NCBI GenBank assembly: GCA_963070105.1
Contig: OY718804.1
Span: 7,423,817-7,487,816, forward strand
DNA from: Litomosoides sigmodontis
Lineage: Eukaryota > Nematoda > Chromadorea > Rhabditida > Onchocercidae
Direction: 5' to 3'
DNA length: 64,000 nt
Positions 1 through 13,380 of this stretch are shown here, in pieces; position 1 is the first letter of the stretch, and every line of letters begins with the position of its first letter. Below the pieces are notes generated by a model that had not been told where the DNA came from, did no database searches, and saw only the letters and a program-made list of their open reading frames with translations. The position numbers and the translations under genes were made by a program.

Positions 1-1724
1 TAAAAAAATTTGCAAGCAAGAACGTGACTACCAAAACAAAATTGCGGAGAATTTGATAGACGAAAATAGAGAGGCCATCGTTGAGCAGCGATTCACCCTC
101 AACTAATATTTTGATACGCTGCGGAGCACCAATATCTTCCAGGATTGCGACAACTGCTACAGGATCTGTAGCAGCCAAAATTGCACCCATTAGCATAACC
201 TGCATAATCTCAGCTATCATTATTCAAATAATAAATAATTCCTCAATTTGAAAAGTGCTAAGTATTAGTCATATATATATATATAATGCTCTGTGTGCAA
301 AAAAAACCGAATTAGCCAAGTTCAAGAAGAGAAGCTGTGTAAGTAATCAGCGTCACCTCGGCGTGACTTACGACAACCAACTAAAGAGTAAACATGAACT
401 GCAACATTCAGATAGAAGTATGCCATATGATTCAATTTTTATGTCACCAGGAATATTTTCCAAAAAAAACCATTTTTGTTATTTTAAAAGGAGCTACTTT
501 AAGAAGCATGAAGGAAAAAAAGATAAAACTATGGAGAGAAGTTAGATATGTATTAGCTACTATGAAAATAGAAAAATCGAGAAAATATTGATAAAATAGG
601 ATGCGTTCGAATATAAAGTAGGTAAAGCTTATCTCATCAATTATTGCCGTACTTTCTGAGTGGAATGTACGATAACTGGAAAGAAAAGTATACGCACTTA
701 TGTGATGAAGAAAACAGATCATAACTACAAATGTAGTTACACTGGAAACATTGTACGAAGTATCTCCCTCACCTAATGCTAATTTTCAAGAAGTTTCAAG
801 CTTGTATTTTAATTGCAATTTTTGTTTAAACTGAACAAATCATTTAAGTGACAATCTAACCGTGAATATGTTCCAGTTGTCCATAATACGCAAAAATGGC
901 AGCATTAGAGCGGTGTATAATATTAATGTTAATAAATAGACGGTAGCAGTCAAGGCGAATAGAAGCCATTGCTTTCGAAAGAATAAGTGTGAATTGCTTT
1001 TCACCGCTGATTCGAAAATAAGTAGCGGTAGAAGAACCTAAATGAAAGTTGCTTCTGAGTGAGATGGCTTAACCAAAAAGGGATTTGTCCGGTTCAGGAT
1101 GCTGAATCACGCCGTCATCCTTGATATCTATCATAAACGTACTCCAACAACGATTCCTGGTTCAACGCTCTTCCACGTATACGTCTCATCAATATGTGCC
1201 ATCAAATTTTGTGGGAAGAACAAGTGAAGAATGAAACTGAAACATTGCACTCTTTTTACAGGTAAGGTATGGATGTGTGATTTAAATCATTGTTTCAATT
1301 CATTAATTTCCACGTGCTGCTCTTCAGCAGAAATGTCGTCGGTATACAGCTGATTGTTTCGTGATATTTTAATGTTTTTAAACTTCACACAGGAATTTTT
1401 ACTTGTTAACTGCAGAAAAAGGACTTTAATATTCATAAACAAAATCAGCTGGAAAGTGAGAGGCGAAAAGTAAGAATAGCAATAAAGACAAATGGAAGGT
1501 ACTTCCGTAACAAGCAGCGAGGGTAAACAGTCAAACAATGTTTTGAAAAACACTTGAGAACGAAACCTCGTGCCCAGTGCGAATAGGAAAATGAGAATGG
1601 TGTCCGGAATGCGGAGAAATCGGATGCGACGATTCGTAGCATCTAACACAAGGCCGGTGACAAGAGCGAGGAATGGGAACAAGAATACTTGCAAGGATTT
1701 ATGCATGCCACCGTACGGAGGCGC
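1..1724 (-). CDS. CPA1-family Na+/H+ exchanger (NhaP/SOS1-like), partial
   Basis: Membrane antiporter exchanging Na+ (or K+) for H+. Four exons are readable on the minus strand. About 1724 to 1500 starts near MHKSLQVFLFPF and holds a first membrane helix plus IPDTILIFLFALGTRF. 1236-1143 ends WKSVEPGIVVG before a GTACGT donor. 1037-861 begins VLLPLLIFESAVKSNSHLF and continues into a helix. 199-32 carries GAILAATDPVAVVAILEDIG and LVEGESLLNDG, the core signature with the conserved Asp of the ion site and the GES-LND helix. The last three exons join in frame; the junction of the first is unclear. The wording is closer to bacterial NhaP and plant SOS1 than to animal SLC9A proteins. The C-terminal half lies outside the window, left of base 1. 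The family is secure; the exact subfamily is inferred from memory. Confidence 0.85.
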
Positions 1725-2400
1725 CTACTTTATCTTAACTAAAGGTAATAATAAGTCCATCCTGACCACATCATCTCTTTTATACATCCACCTAAATTGC
1801 TTTTTACAATTTTTACATAAAATTATGAGCGAAATTTGAGCAGAAAAACCCGCAATCACCACGGCATCACACATCAAACAGAAGCGAATACTCTAATTTA
1901 TAGCTGGGAATTTCGGCAATTGGGATGACATTTTGCGTTGGATGACCGCATAGTTTCCGACAGCATTTGGACAAGCGGTAGTCGCAGTTAGGGTGTGTTC
2001 GGGAAGACAGTGACCGTTTATAGAGGCTGTAAGAGGTCGGGCACAATCCGATTACTGGGAGAATGAGATCTGCAAGACCAGGAGGTCTGATCAGTTTCGA
2101 GAATGTGATCGCAGATCGGAAAAGGGGACAAAGGGAAGAGATCAGCAACGATGCATCGATTATCGCACAATCTGTTCGAATAGTAATTTATCATTGATAT
2201 AATTTTTGAAGTGTAATCGTAATCTGTTATCTTATCCTTTATTTGCTCAATCCCTAAAGCTCATCAACTGCAAATCTGAATGAAATGATAAGTATCGCGC
2301 AGCAATATAATAATTAGGAATTTTTAACTCAAAAAATTACCAGTAAACTTTATTTCTGTTCTCTCATGGATTGTACATTGTGTCTTATCTCATTGTTTTA
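1725..2400. other. Intergenic region between exchanger and TUTase
   Basis: Upstream region shared by two divergent genes. A minus-strand reading frame of about 93 residues (2148-1867) is open but shows no recognisable domain and was not accepted as an exon. The first acceptor of the downstream TUTase gene (GTTTTAG) sits at the right edge, so a 5' exon or spliced-leader addition may involve this stretch. No other feature seen. Confidence 0.4.
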
Positions 2401-5400
2401 GAGGGATCGGAAAGTATCGGGAAAAATCGACAGGCGAAAAGGGCCTTTTCGAAGAAAACGAACACCGCATTTTCCGTCAACAAATCGAAATCAAGTGAGC
2501 TTTATCTCATGCCTGCAGCTAATTGTTTTCTGCTTTGAGGGATTTTTACCTTCAGAAACTTTTTTTCTTGATTCTTATATACATGTACACAGGATAGCAG
2601 TAATTTCAACTGGAAAGTCAGCGGTATGTCTTCTGCAATGAATTCAGAAGCTCGTGATTTTTGGGGACATTCAAACATGGGTTTTGGTCGTAAAAAACGC
2701 AATAAGAAAAGAAACGAGCTAAAACATTCGTCGGTCTATAAGTTTCTCATAATATTAATATATTCTATATTTCTTGTTTCACTTCTTACTGTGTCTTCAT
2801 GCTGATGTGCTCATATGCTTCTTGTTCATATGGTCTTTTATTATAATACTTGCAGATAAGGGTGCTTATCAAAATTAGGTTATTTGCAGCTTCATTCGGT
2901 AGCGTTTGCTGCAAGTACTTCTGTTACTGAGGAATGTTCAAATGCTGTTGCAATCGATAGAGAGACAGACATAATATCATTAAGTGACGAAGAAGGGAGC
3001 AATGATATGAAAGCTGGTACAGAATTTGCTTTGCTCGAGCAGGTCGGTTACTGATGACTCAGTGTATGCCAGCTCCTTAAAATTCATTCTTAATTGTAAT
3101 AATCTAACTTTAAAATTAGTTAAAAAATGAATAATTTTCAAATTGTCAATATATTAAAAGTTATAGACGATAAATAAACATCGACGGAAGGAAGGCGGCC
3201 TTTAGAAATTAGTACCCTTGCAAATTATGATTGTCAGGAACAAGCCGTCCATATTCAGCCGGGCAGCTTATCATTTCGTATAAAAGATATTATCTGAAAA
3301 TTCTTATTATTAGTTTTATTAGATATTTGCAAGATTTTAACTAAGTGACAACAAAACTGTGTTGATTCATTTCAGGATGGTGATTTCAGTAAGCAGTTAG
3401 GGACACCATTGTTGGTGAAAAAAGAAGTTCCAAAATGTCTAACTGTCTCTGACGAATTAGGCAGGAGGAGACTTTTGGGCAGTACGATTTGTGGAAGAAC
3501 AGATAATACCAATATTCGAGAACATAGTGCTGTTTCACGGAAGAACAGTTCAGCTGAAAAAATGGATAACTACAATGGGTTCTGTGGAAAAACAGAAGCA
3601 GTTCCGGAGTTGGTTGGGAGCATAAAATTAATTAATACTGCCGGTAGTAATCTAATTGCTGGAAACAGTAAACAAATCAAAGTTGATGGAAAGGTGTGCA
3701 ATGAGAATAAATACGTACCCATTCAGGTTTATTTTTTAATTTACAACTGTGTAGTGTATTTTACATTTTTACGGTAGTTATATTATTATATCTTCAATGT
3801 CATCAATTTCTTATCTCGAAATGAATTTAGTTAAATTTAGGTACCGCTGAGAGACGATCCGCTTTTGATTCGAAGGAATTTTTTTGACGAACTTAATTTA
3901 TTATCTGGAACTCGGGAATTTGTTCGAAATGGCAAAATTGAGGTGAATTTTTAATTTACTTTATTTTATTGTGGTGCTGTTTATTGTATCAGATACCTTT
4001 TGAATTTGATTTTCGATCAACTTTCAGCTCAAAATTGATAAGCCAGAAGGGGAAAATTTTATTCATCTTGCCTTGTTTGAATGCTGTGGACCGTTGGAGG
4101 ATCCAAAACACGTGTCTCGAGGTGGATACAAGATATGTGCGTCAGCTATATTACATAGAAATACATCTGTTGAAGTGATGCGCCGCGCTCTTATTGATTT
4201 AGCTGAAGAACTAGAGCGAATATCTCGTAACTCATTTAATTCTGGTGAATGTAAAATTTATTTTAAGTGTGGCTTTTTATTAATTCTTTATTAAGGATTC
4301 GCAGAAAGTAGTGCACCAAAAGAATATTTTGGAGGATTTTACTTTAGGCGAAATACTGCGCTATCCTGTAAACAAATATTCCTTGCCTTATCTGCAAAAG
4401 CAACACATTTATCCGCTAAAGGAGATGTCTGTGCACTTCCCACGAGCTGTCTACTACTGTAGGTTATGCCAATATCACATCTGTTCAGTTTCTCAAGCAG
4501 TAACACATTTCTTATCACGGCAACACATTGACAACAGGGAGGTTAGCGTTTAACTACTAAAGAAATTTTAGAGCAATTATATTTTTTACGGTAGAAATTT
4601 TTTGTTTCATCTTAGATGCTCACAGGCCGTTTCTTTATATTTATGTATATATGTCTTTATATATATGTATATATATGTATATATATATGTATATATATGT
4701 ATATATATGTATATATATGTATATATATGTATATATATGTATATATATATGTATATATAAATAATGCACGTTTATTTTTAACGTTCATTTTTTTATTTTG
4801 TTTATTTAAACATTTGCTGTATAAAATACAATTATAGAAGGAAGACTCGTTGGAAAAATTGAGGTGTTTACCAGAACCGACTAAACAGCAAATGTTTAAA
4901 ATAGACCAGGTTATTCGGGAATCTTATGTTTTCACAAGGCTTACGGATGCTCAATATGAAGTTGGGTCACAAATTGCCAAATTGTTATCACATTTTTTGC
5001 GAAGTGGAACTCAGAAAAGTGTGTTTTTCTTAATTTTCGCAGACGTTTGATTTGGATCTGGCTTGGAATTATCGCTATTTTCATATCTGTATTGCCAAGT
5101 TTCCTAAAACCACAAAGGCATTTGTAACTTATAATTTTCATCAACTTCGAAACTATGGTGCTTTGAATTGATTGAAAGCAGCACGTAGTGTGGAAAATTT
5201 AGGCTTAGTTTTATTAAGATTGTAAAAATCTGAATTTCACGTTAATAGAATTCGGTATATTATTTTCCAAATATGCAGATTTTTCGGTGGCTCTATACGG
5301 TTCGTATCTGACGAGGCTAGCTACTCCGCGTAGCAATTTGAACTTAGTATTGAACTTCCCACAGGAATATTCACTTGGTCGTGCATTGTCTCAAGTTACG

Positions 5401-8400
5401 GAAGTTCTAAATAATATGGTATTAGGTAATCTTTATCAGTCTATACGTCGCCTTTCAGTTTTCGGGTGATTTATGACTGAAATTCAAGTATGAATTCTTT
5501 GTTTCAGAGGAAGATTTTACTGTCCGCTCTATAACTCCCGATTTCCAACGTCCAGATCCTTCGATTCACTGTATTGTGAACTCAGTTGCTGTTGTTATTT
5601 CAACTAGTTGCATTCAACAGCAACGTGCTACGCAACTTATTAATTTCTATTGTGCCATTTGTTCACAGTTTAGAATTCTTGCTACTGTCTTTCGTTCATG
5701 GGCTGAGGTATAGATAAGTTTTATTCTTTTGCTTTTAAAACGTCTGCTAAAATTACCTAATGTTTTGTAGATGGAACTTACTGATACTATGTTTATTGTA
5801 TTAAAAAATCTCACAATTTCAAGCGCTTTTGTGATAATCATGTTTTTTTTTATTTTTTCAACAGCAAAATCCAAAAAAGCACTTCCGTTTCAAATATTTT
5901 TGTAGGTATGTTCGTTAACCAATATACAGCTAGGTGGTCTGCCAAAACTTGCTTTCGATATTCTATTAATTTATTATCTGCAGCGCAAGGGATTACTTCC
6001 TTTCGTTTTTGAGGTATATTTGTAAGTTATTCGAGAGAGTTTCTATTTTCCTGTGAGGTCTACTCTGGCTTTATTTTCGCCAGGAATTCAGGAACAGTCA
6101 TATATTTAATGTGTAACTTAATATATAGGTCGACTAATTCTTACCTGTTTTATATTGGACAATCAAATTCAATCTTTTCAGATGCTAAATGAAGAAGAAA
6201 TATTACTGCTAGACAGCGAAAGTCTCCAATTTGAGCGTCAAGTGGACAATATAGTGTGTTTTTTTCGGATTCGGTGAAACATAATTTTATATGTTTGTTT
6301 TTTCGCATTTGTTTTAGAATGCTGGTTTTGTTTCTGGCAGCGAAGAATGGAATTTCGGCGAACTTTGGATTGGTTTGTTTCGCTACTACGCTGTTCAACA
6401 TCCTGTTGAAGAACTTATACAAATACGCTGGAAAAAACGACATTTGTTGGAAGACAACACGCGACGAAACAAGAAACGTCTTGCCATTGAAGGCTATTTA
6501 CTTTTGATTTTTCACGATTATTCAATTAAATTTTAATACCCATAGAAAATAAATTTTTTTGCATATTGAAATTATGTTTTTCCTTATGCAAAATGCTCTT
6601 TCATTTCCATAATTATATTTTTAATGTATGAATATTTTAGATGAATATACGTTTTTTGTGCTTCAGATCCATTTGCTCCAGACCATATAATGCAGCCGCA
6701 GCAGAGTATTAATGGTTATTTCTCGAGCTGCTTTCTGTCTACTTATATTTACTTCTCTTTACCGCGTACTACAGTTTGTTCGCTAATTCCATATTCCGTT
6801 ATAAAACCCAGCACCCTTTACAGAAATGTGAAAAAGGTGATATTTTCCGCATTTTATGTAAAGTTTTCCATGTAATATAACTTCTTGTTTTTATTTGAAT
6901 TAGAAGTCACTACCTATTCATCCCAATGTCATTACAGAAACAAAGGTATGGGTCAAGAAAAACCACGGTAATGACTGATTCGGGCACTGATAAAGCTGCA
7001 CCAAGTAATGATCGGCAAAATAGTGGAAGTAATGACATTGGTAATTTATATGATGGTTTCTCCTGAGTAAATTTTAATGAGACTGCACTAGCTTTCATTT
7101 TTAGATATAAAAAATACACAAATGAGTAAGACACAAGTCGCGGAGGCAGGTATAAATAAGCACGAGGTTGATGCACTGACCAAAGCTGACTTGGAGACCC
7201 TGGTCCAGAGTTGGACAAACGAAGTAATTTTTTGAATTTATTTTTCTTGACTAGATATCGTGATGTGTGCCAACTACCGGTGTTTCTTTTATTTTACACT
7301 AACGAAAAAGACCTTGTTCCAAAACATGGCAATAAATATTGTCATCGTGTTGATGCTTCAAAAGTTTTTGGATTCCAAAGTTTTATGTTTTAAGGATAAG
7401 TTGGGCCGTGATCAAATAACTTTCCTTCATAAAATGATCAGTTTTATAGATTTGTTTTGAAAATTTTTTGCATCAGTCCCAATTTTTTTTATCTCTTTAA
7501 AGAGTCTGTTTCTTTTTTTGTAATTTTCTCTCACCAAGTATCTTTTCATTCTGTCAATGGTTAGATGCGATAAATCCGGTGTTAATAATTTCTTAACAAC
7601 GAAGAACTTAGCACACGTTTAAAGTAAATTGTATGTGCGAATGACTTGAACTGTAGTAATTTTTCAATAAAAGATTTTCGGAATAGCTATTTTTATTTCT
7701 CATTTTTGAAGGATGAGAACGGAAATTCTTTGGCATCTGGAAAATTTCGAGAGTTGACAGTTTCCGATTGCGCTGATTCACATCTTGATGTGAGCACATC
7801 TTATAATGATCTTCAAGGAGATGATGCTAATGAAACATATTGTGATAACAATGTGCCGTCAACTTCTCAGCAGCATAATTTTTCGGAACTGTCTTCAGTA
7901 GGTTTCATTGCTTTAAAATCTTAGAACTTCATAGTATTTTTACTGTGAATGAGTTTGAAATTGTGGAATTTTTGTCACTAACCATGAAATATTGTGGTTG
8001 TTGCCAGAAATCTCTTGGAGCAAATTTGTTTTCAATTCATATATTTTATTTGTAGAACATCCTAATTTTTGTTTAAAGCATTTTGCGCTGCTTCGTTTCA
8101 GCCAATAATTAATTTTAATAGCTGTAATGTTCAATTTGTATAAACATATGCACTGTAGAAGTTTGTATTTTCAAACTGAAATTTTAGGAAAAAGAGCAAC
8201 TATCCAGGCTTGCAAGTGCTTCGATTTTGAAAATCAGATTTCATGATTATGACGATATGTCTGTTCGCAAATTGTGGTTGACTTTAAATAATAATGAATA
8301 TAATTATTCGTGGTCTTTGGACTACTTCACTGGCGGATTGGTATGTTAGTTTAGATTGGCTAGCAATGAAAACATATAAAGCACAAAACAAGTTGTGTTC

Positions 8401-11126
8401 GGAAAAGTTGAAAGTTGAAATCAATTTAAAGTTCAGGGAATAACCGAAAAAATTGAGACATTTTCAACTGAGGCGTGAGAAAATGTTCAGTTTTATTTCC
8501 ATTCCATAATGACTGTTTGTATAGAGTGTTACTTTGCTACAAATTCCTACTGAGGTAACTTTTTTCAGGAACCAATATTGCGATGCACTTGTTGCGATGT
8601 AAATGGTCATTTGCGAAAGGACTGCCCTGAACTTATGATTCCAAGACCCAAAAGTTTCCCACCACTAACTAATGCACAGAAAAAAATAATTGATGTTGTC
8701 ATCTCCAATATTTTCAGTAATCCTTTTTAAATGAGATTTTTAGATAGAAATTTTAGATAAGATTTTAAGTATTTTTATAGAAACAAATGTGCTGTTGGAA
8801 CTCAACCATTCAAATTTTAATTCCTTTCTTCCTTGACCACTATTCTTAATACAGGATAAATCTAAGACATATATTAGAGAGCTTTAACTGAATTTCGCAA
8901 TGATTGCTCCCTTAAATCCAAGTTTCAAATTTCTTAAATAATCGAAGTACTAAAGTTGAGGAAGATATGAGAACTAGAAAATGTTCCGAAACAAAGCAAT
9001 GTAAACTGAAGAAGTGTATGAAAGAACTAGCTATTAAGTGAAGAAGAATATCAAATATTTCCGAAATAAGTGTTGCAAGTTTAGAGAATTTTTTTTCAGG
9101 TACAATGCGAATAAGACCCTATTACGTGCGGAATATGTCAATGCTGTGTCACGAACTTGAAGGTTATCTTCGTCGTTTTTATCGTGCAGATTGTCGCCTA
9201 TCATTGTTTGGTTCAGCTGGAAATGGATTTGGTCTGTTAGGTTCAGATGCTGATATTTGTCTTCAGTTCCGAACAAGAATAAGACCTGGGGTAAATCTTA
9301 AATAATTTTCTATAAGATTGATCTTTTTAGTTTTTTTGGTTAAATGTGTAAAATTTGATAATGGTTTGTTATGCTTCAGGTGATAAATTTTGCATTTGAG
9401 GATTTTTTACTATGCATTGGTATTTTTATAGGATATTGACTCAGCAGAAGTTATATATAAAGTTGCTGAAGTAATTCGTAGAATGCCTGGCGTTATATTC
9501 GTCTACGAAATTCCACATGCTAAAGTACCAATCGTCAAATTTCGTTACTGCAATCGTCTTGAGGCAGAGTAAGTATTTCACGTGAAACGCATATCTTATT
9601 TCTTTCATTTATGAGAACTACAATATAGCTACTCAGACTCAACATCCAGTGAGATGATGTGTTTAAAATTTAATTTTTGATTTGAAACGTTCTCAAATAT
9701 CTTAAACATACAGAGTGTTAGTTTCCGTTAAATCTCAATGATTTTTAGTGTATCGCTGTATAATGTGCTAGCATTGGAGAACACACGTTTACTGCGCACT
9801 TATAGTAAGATTGATGTACGAATCCGAATGTTGGGAATAATGACAAAAATTTGGGCTAAAAGCTGCGAAATTGGAAATGCTTCGAAAGGAAGTTTGTCAT
9901 CATATTCATATATCATCATGCTCATTCATTATCTTCAGCGAACAAATCCACCAGTTGCTCCATTCCTACAAGAAGTTTGTTTTTTTGTATTATTTCTAAA
10001 TTTCTTTTTCATTTCTTTTCAAACTACTCTAATTTTTGTTTTTTATGCTAAGATTTACTTTTTTTTGCACTTAATCGTGTGATACGAGTTTGTAGTTCAT
10101 TACTTAATGAGCATACAGTGACTTTCAGATCGCACCGCCTGGAAAATGTAGAGAACCAGTAATAATTGATGACTGCAATGTCTACTTTTGTAGCTTTGAA
10201 GATTTGGTCAGTCTTTATATTCTTACTCTGTTCTTGTTCTCCCACCGCTTTCCTTTCCTATATACTCCGTCTTGTTTTACCTTCATTTACATTCCTCACT
10301 GCGATCACTTTAACCTCACTTTTCTTGATCTTCGTTGCCCCCCGTTACTGTCGGTATTATTTTGTAAATTACGGGTTTGTATTAGGAGTGGAAAATTTAC
10401 AACCGATCAACTGTCGGAGAACTGTGGATAAGTTTTTTGGATTATTTTGGTACAAAATTTGACTTTACGCAAGAAGTTATACAAATTCGACAAAGTCAAC
10501 CGCTGATGAAGCTGGACAAAGGCTGGCAATCTAGGCCGATTGCTATTGAAGATCCATTTGATCTCACTCATAATCTTTCCTCTGGTGTTCATTCCAAAAG
10601 TAAGCAAGGTTTGAGTGGATTATATTAAAGTTTTAAAATGCTTCTGCATAGGCAAAATGAAACAGTGAATGAAGTATCAGAATAGCAGCAGTTTATATGT
10701 AGCGAAGAAATACTCGAATTAATTAGGCTCTGATTCACTTTCAGCAATGGTATATATACAGAAATCGTTTGTACAAAGTCGGGAGAAATTCGGTACTTTA
10801 TCCGTCCCAAATTCAAAACTAAATCACAAATCACTTGTGCTTTATACGGTAAATCTGGTTCTTTCTGATCAGTTTTTTCTTTAACATGTTGTCTTGCTAG
10901 TTCCTTTGTTTTTATCGTGCTGATGTGTCAAGGAATAAAATTGGTTAGCCGTTTTGTTCACTTCAATTTCAAACTCATTTCTTTATTCTTTCAGTCTACT
11001 TTGCTTTCAAGTTGTCGTGTGGGCAACGGTCCTCCATTGGATCGCAACTGTTGCTACAGATGTCGGCGAATTGGACATTTTGTGACGGACTGTCCTCTGG
11101 GAATGAAAAATAATAAACATAGGTAA
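2401..11126 (+). CDS. Terminal uridylyltransferase, TUT4/TUT7 type (CID-1/PUP family)
   Basis: Adds uridines to RNA 3' ends and would act in cytoplasmic miRNA and mRNA decay. The domain order matches human TUT4/7. A basic, acidic N-terminus (2401-3725) contains a SUMO-interaction-like [13 protein letters not shown]2H2 finger, [12 protein letters not shown]...HFLSRQH, lies near 4450-4535. Module 1 is a degenerate nucleotidyltransferase (5278-5425) reading [11 protein letters not shown] where active enzymes have DxD, followed by a PAP-associated domain (6319-6830). A CCHC knuckle [15 protein letters not shown] is at 8590-8630. Module 2 (9100-9290) has [16 protein letters not shown] with catalytic Asp codons at 9246-9248 and 9252-9254; the third Asp is assembled across the intron after 9569 (LEAD-VSLYN). 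Its PAP core and associated domain follow (9749-10600), then a second knuckle [15 protein letters not shown] (11055-11099). The gene ends at TAA 11124-11126. The true first exon is not identified; the first in-frame Met lies in the second exon near 2624. A possible polyA signal is at 11635. Confidence 0.94.
4635..4761. repeat. TATATATG-type microsatellite in a TUTase intron
   Basis: Roughly 125 bp of almost uninterrupted alternating pyrimidine/purine, built mainly from a 10-bp unit (TATATATATG with length variants). It lies in the intron between the zinc-finger exon and the next exon. Only T, A and G occur on the plus strand across the core. It also produces a spurious Tyr/Ile open frame. Confidence 0.95.
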
Positions 11127-13380
11127 TTTTTTTCGGCATTATCTTTTGCTTTTTAGTTTCTAAATCAATGAAATGGTTGTATATAAATCTCGATATATTG
11201 AAAAAATTACAAAAAAATACAATATGAAATATCAAAAGAACATGGAAATATTTTAGTCTGAAAGTATTGCTGGACTCTTGCTTTTTGTTACATAGAATTC
11301 TTGATCAATAATATTTTTACATGAAATACACTTTGAGCACGCAGAATCAAATTAATTCTGTGGTCAATTAACTAGAAGAGTTAAGAATAGGTGAGGAATA
11401 ACTATAGATAACCTTCGGAGAAACTGAGGAGTACTAAACAATTTAAATACAGTATGTTATAAAAGTGTATGATGTTATCAGTGCTATCCCAAACTCATCG
11501 TATTTGTCTCTTATTTCTAGTTCTTAATCCATGTGCTAATCGGGGATTATAAGTTTTAACGAATTCCTGCAACTATTAGTATCGTAACTGTTGATTTCAT
11601 TTTAAAGCAGTTCACTAATTGTTATACGCAGAAAAATAAAATATAGACATCATCTCGGACCGAATATCGCATGACGAATTAGCTAATGACTTTTGTTACG
11701 ATTAACATCATTTTTTATCTGTTGGAGCATGCAGAAATGTCAGAATATGACACTTTTTGTGGCCAGATTCTTTGTATAATCCTTTTGTAGGTAGAGCTGG
11801 TCTGAAAGGCTACTGAACTGATTCAATTTTGGTGTCATAATAGCAGTGCTGATTAAGGAAATCCCAACAGAACCATGTACAAGTTTTGCTATTTTACTCA
11901 AATATAAACGATTTAACTGATTTGTGTCTTATTAGACACGCGTTTTATATTGATGTCACTTTTTTCCTGCCTCAAATATATAGTAATTTTGTAAAGACAC
12001 CACATCGTTCATAAGTTATTGCCATTTCCCCCTATTTAATCTACGATGCTTAAGATGTTAGAATTTTCGATCATTTATTTTCCTGCATTTAATCCTTAAT
12101 GAAGTCATGTTGAAAAACTGATGTAAGGCGATATCTAATGATAATTGATACGGTGTGTTTGGTCACTCCTGCAGACCATTTGTTTTTGCACGTATAGTTG
12201 TTGATGGGATAACACTGAATGATGTAATGTGGCACTGAAATTTTTGATTTATCATTTTTTCTTATTATGGTGTTTTGAACTTTATGTCGACGATATTGAC
12301 TTTGCACTCACTGTTACGGTGTTTTTAATCTTCGAATAGTTAATTTCTCTGAGTTACGAAGAAACTTGTGTCCTTTAATGAACTGGTTAAATAGTTATTT
12401 TGAAAAGATTTTTTCAGTGGGAAGTTAGGATATCCCATTTGAGGATGGGAATCCGCAAAGGTATGATGCTGTTTAACTCTCCATTCCCTTCCTCTATCGT
12501 TCTGTCACAAGCGAGAAGTAGGAATTATGGTCAAAATACTTCATTCAGTTCTCCATTTTTAATTCCTAGGTAGAATAACATCACTCTTTGTGCAAATAGA
12601 AAATCGCAGGTTGTTTCGCCAATGTCGCCAATTGGTTTGTGTTGCATCAAAAGTTTGTCTGATAACATTAGTTTGTTTAAAATTGGAGCAAAAACTTAAC
12701 TCACGTGGCATTTGTATTGTGCTTGCGTTCTCGCATTATTTCAGTATGCTATTTGGTGTTCCTCTTTGTTATAGACAGAATTTGTAGGTGATCATACCAA
12801 ATTTTGATTGAAATGTTTCCATGACGAAACTAGTCTTCCATTCTGTACTCTGCTTTTATTCAAAATAGTTTAATTTCTGGTAATAATTTTAACATTTTTG
12901 TATCACTGAATTACGGTGTTGTCACCATTGTCTTCATACTGCTCCATTAAAGTGTTAACTAAAAGAAGAGTGAACCTTAAAATAGCTGTTTATAACAAAT
13001 CCAATAACGCAGGATGGCGTATATATTGCTGCTATTTATGGAGGACGACTTTTTCATTCAGTTTAAATTTTGATGAGTTGACATGAACATACAATGAGGT
13101 TTATGTAAGTGGTGAAATCAGTAAATATCGAATTTTTTTAGAGGCTAGTTCTTTTAAGTTGTAATTTTCAGTAAGTTTTCGGTCAGTCTTCATGGCTGTA
13201 AGACGTACTTTTAAAATAAAAATAGTTGTATTCGATGAGCGAAGTTGATCCTGTCACGAAATTTTTAGCTATTGAAGAACCAGTAAACTATACAACAGAG
13301 GGCAGATTTTGTCAACATAGTTGAAAAGGCATATCCGGTAAGTGTTGCTTTGCGGAGGATTCTGTGCGGGTATAAAATTG
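11127..13380. other. Intergenic region between TUTase and HIRA
   Basis: About 2.25 kb, AT-rich. An AATAAA at 11635-11640 could polyadenylate the TUTase message. A TTTTTTCAG at about 12411-12419 followed by a short exon-like stretch could be an alternative 3' exon, but it gives only eight residues before a stop. A 65-residue frame at 12590-12787 shows no domain. No gene supported. Confidence 0.5.

Noticed and set aside
1867..2148. 93-residue minus-strand frame upstream of the exchanger
   Set aside because: No domain or family resemblance and no good splice join to the first recognised exchanger exon.
4616..4837. Tyr/Ile-rich plus-strand frame
   Set aside because: It is the TATATATG microsatellite in translation, located inside an intron.
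12411..12460. Possible extra 3' exon of the TUTase after TTTTTTCAG
   Set aside because: It adds only about eight residues before a stop, while the exon at 11000-11126 already ends in an in-frame TAA after the zinc knuckle.
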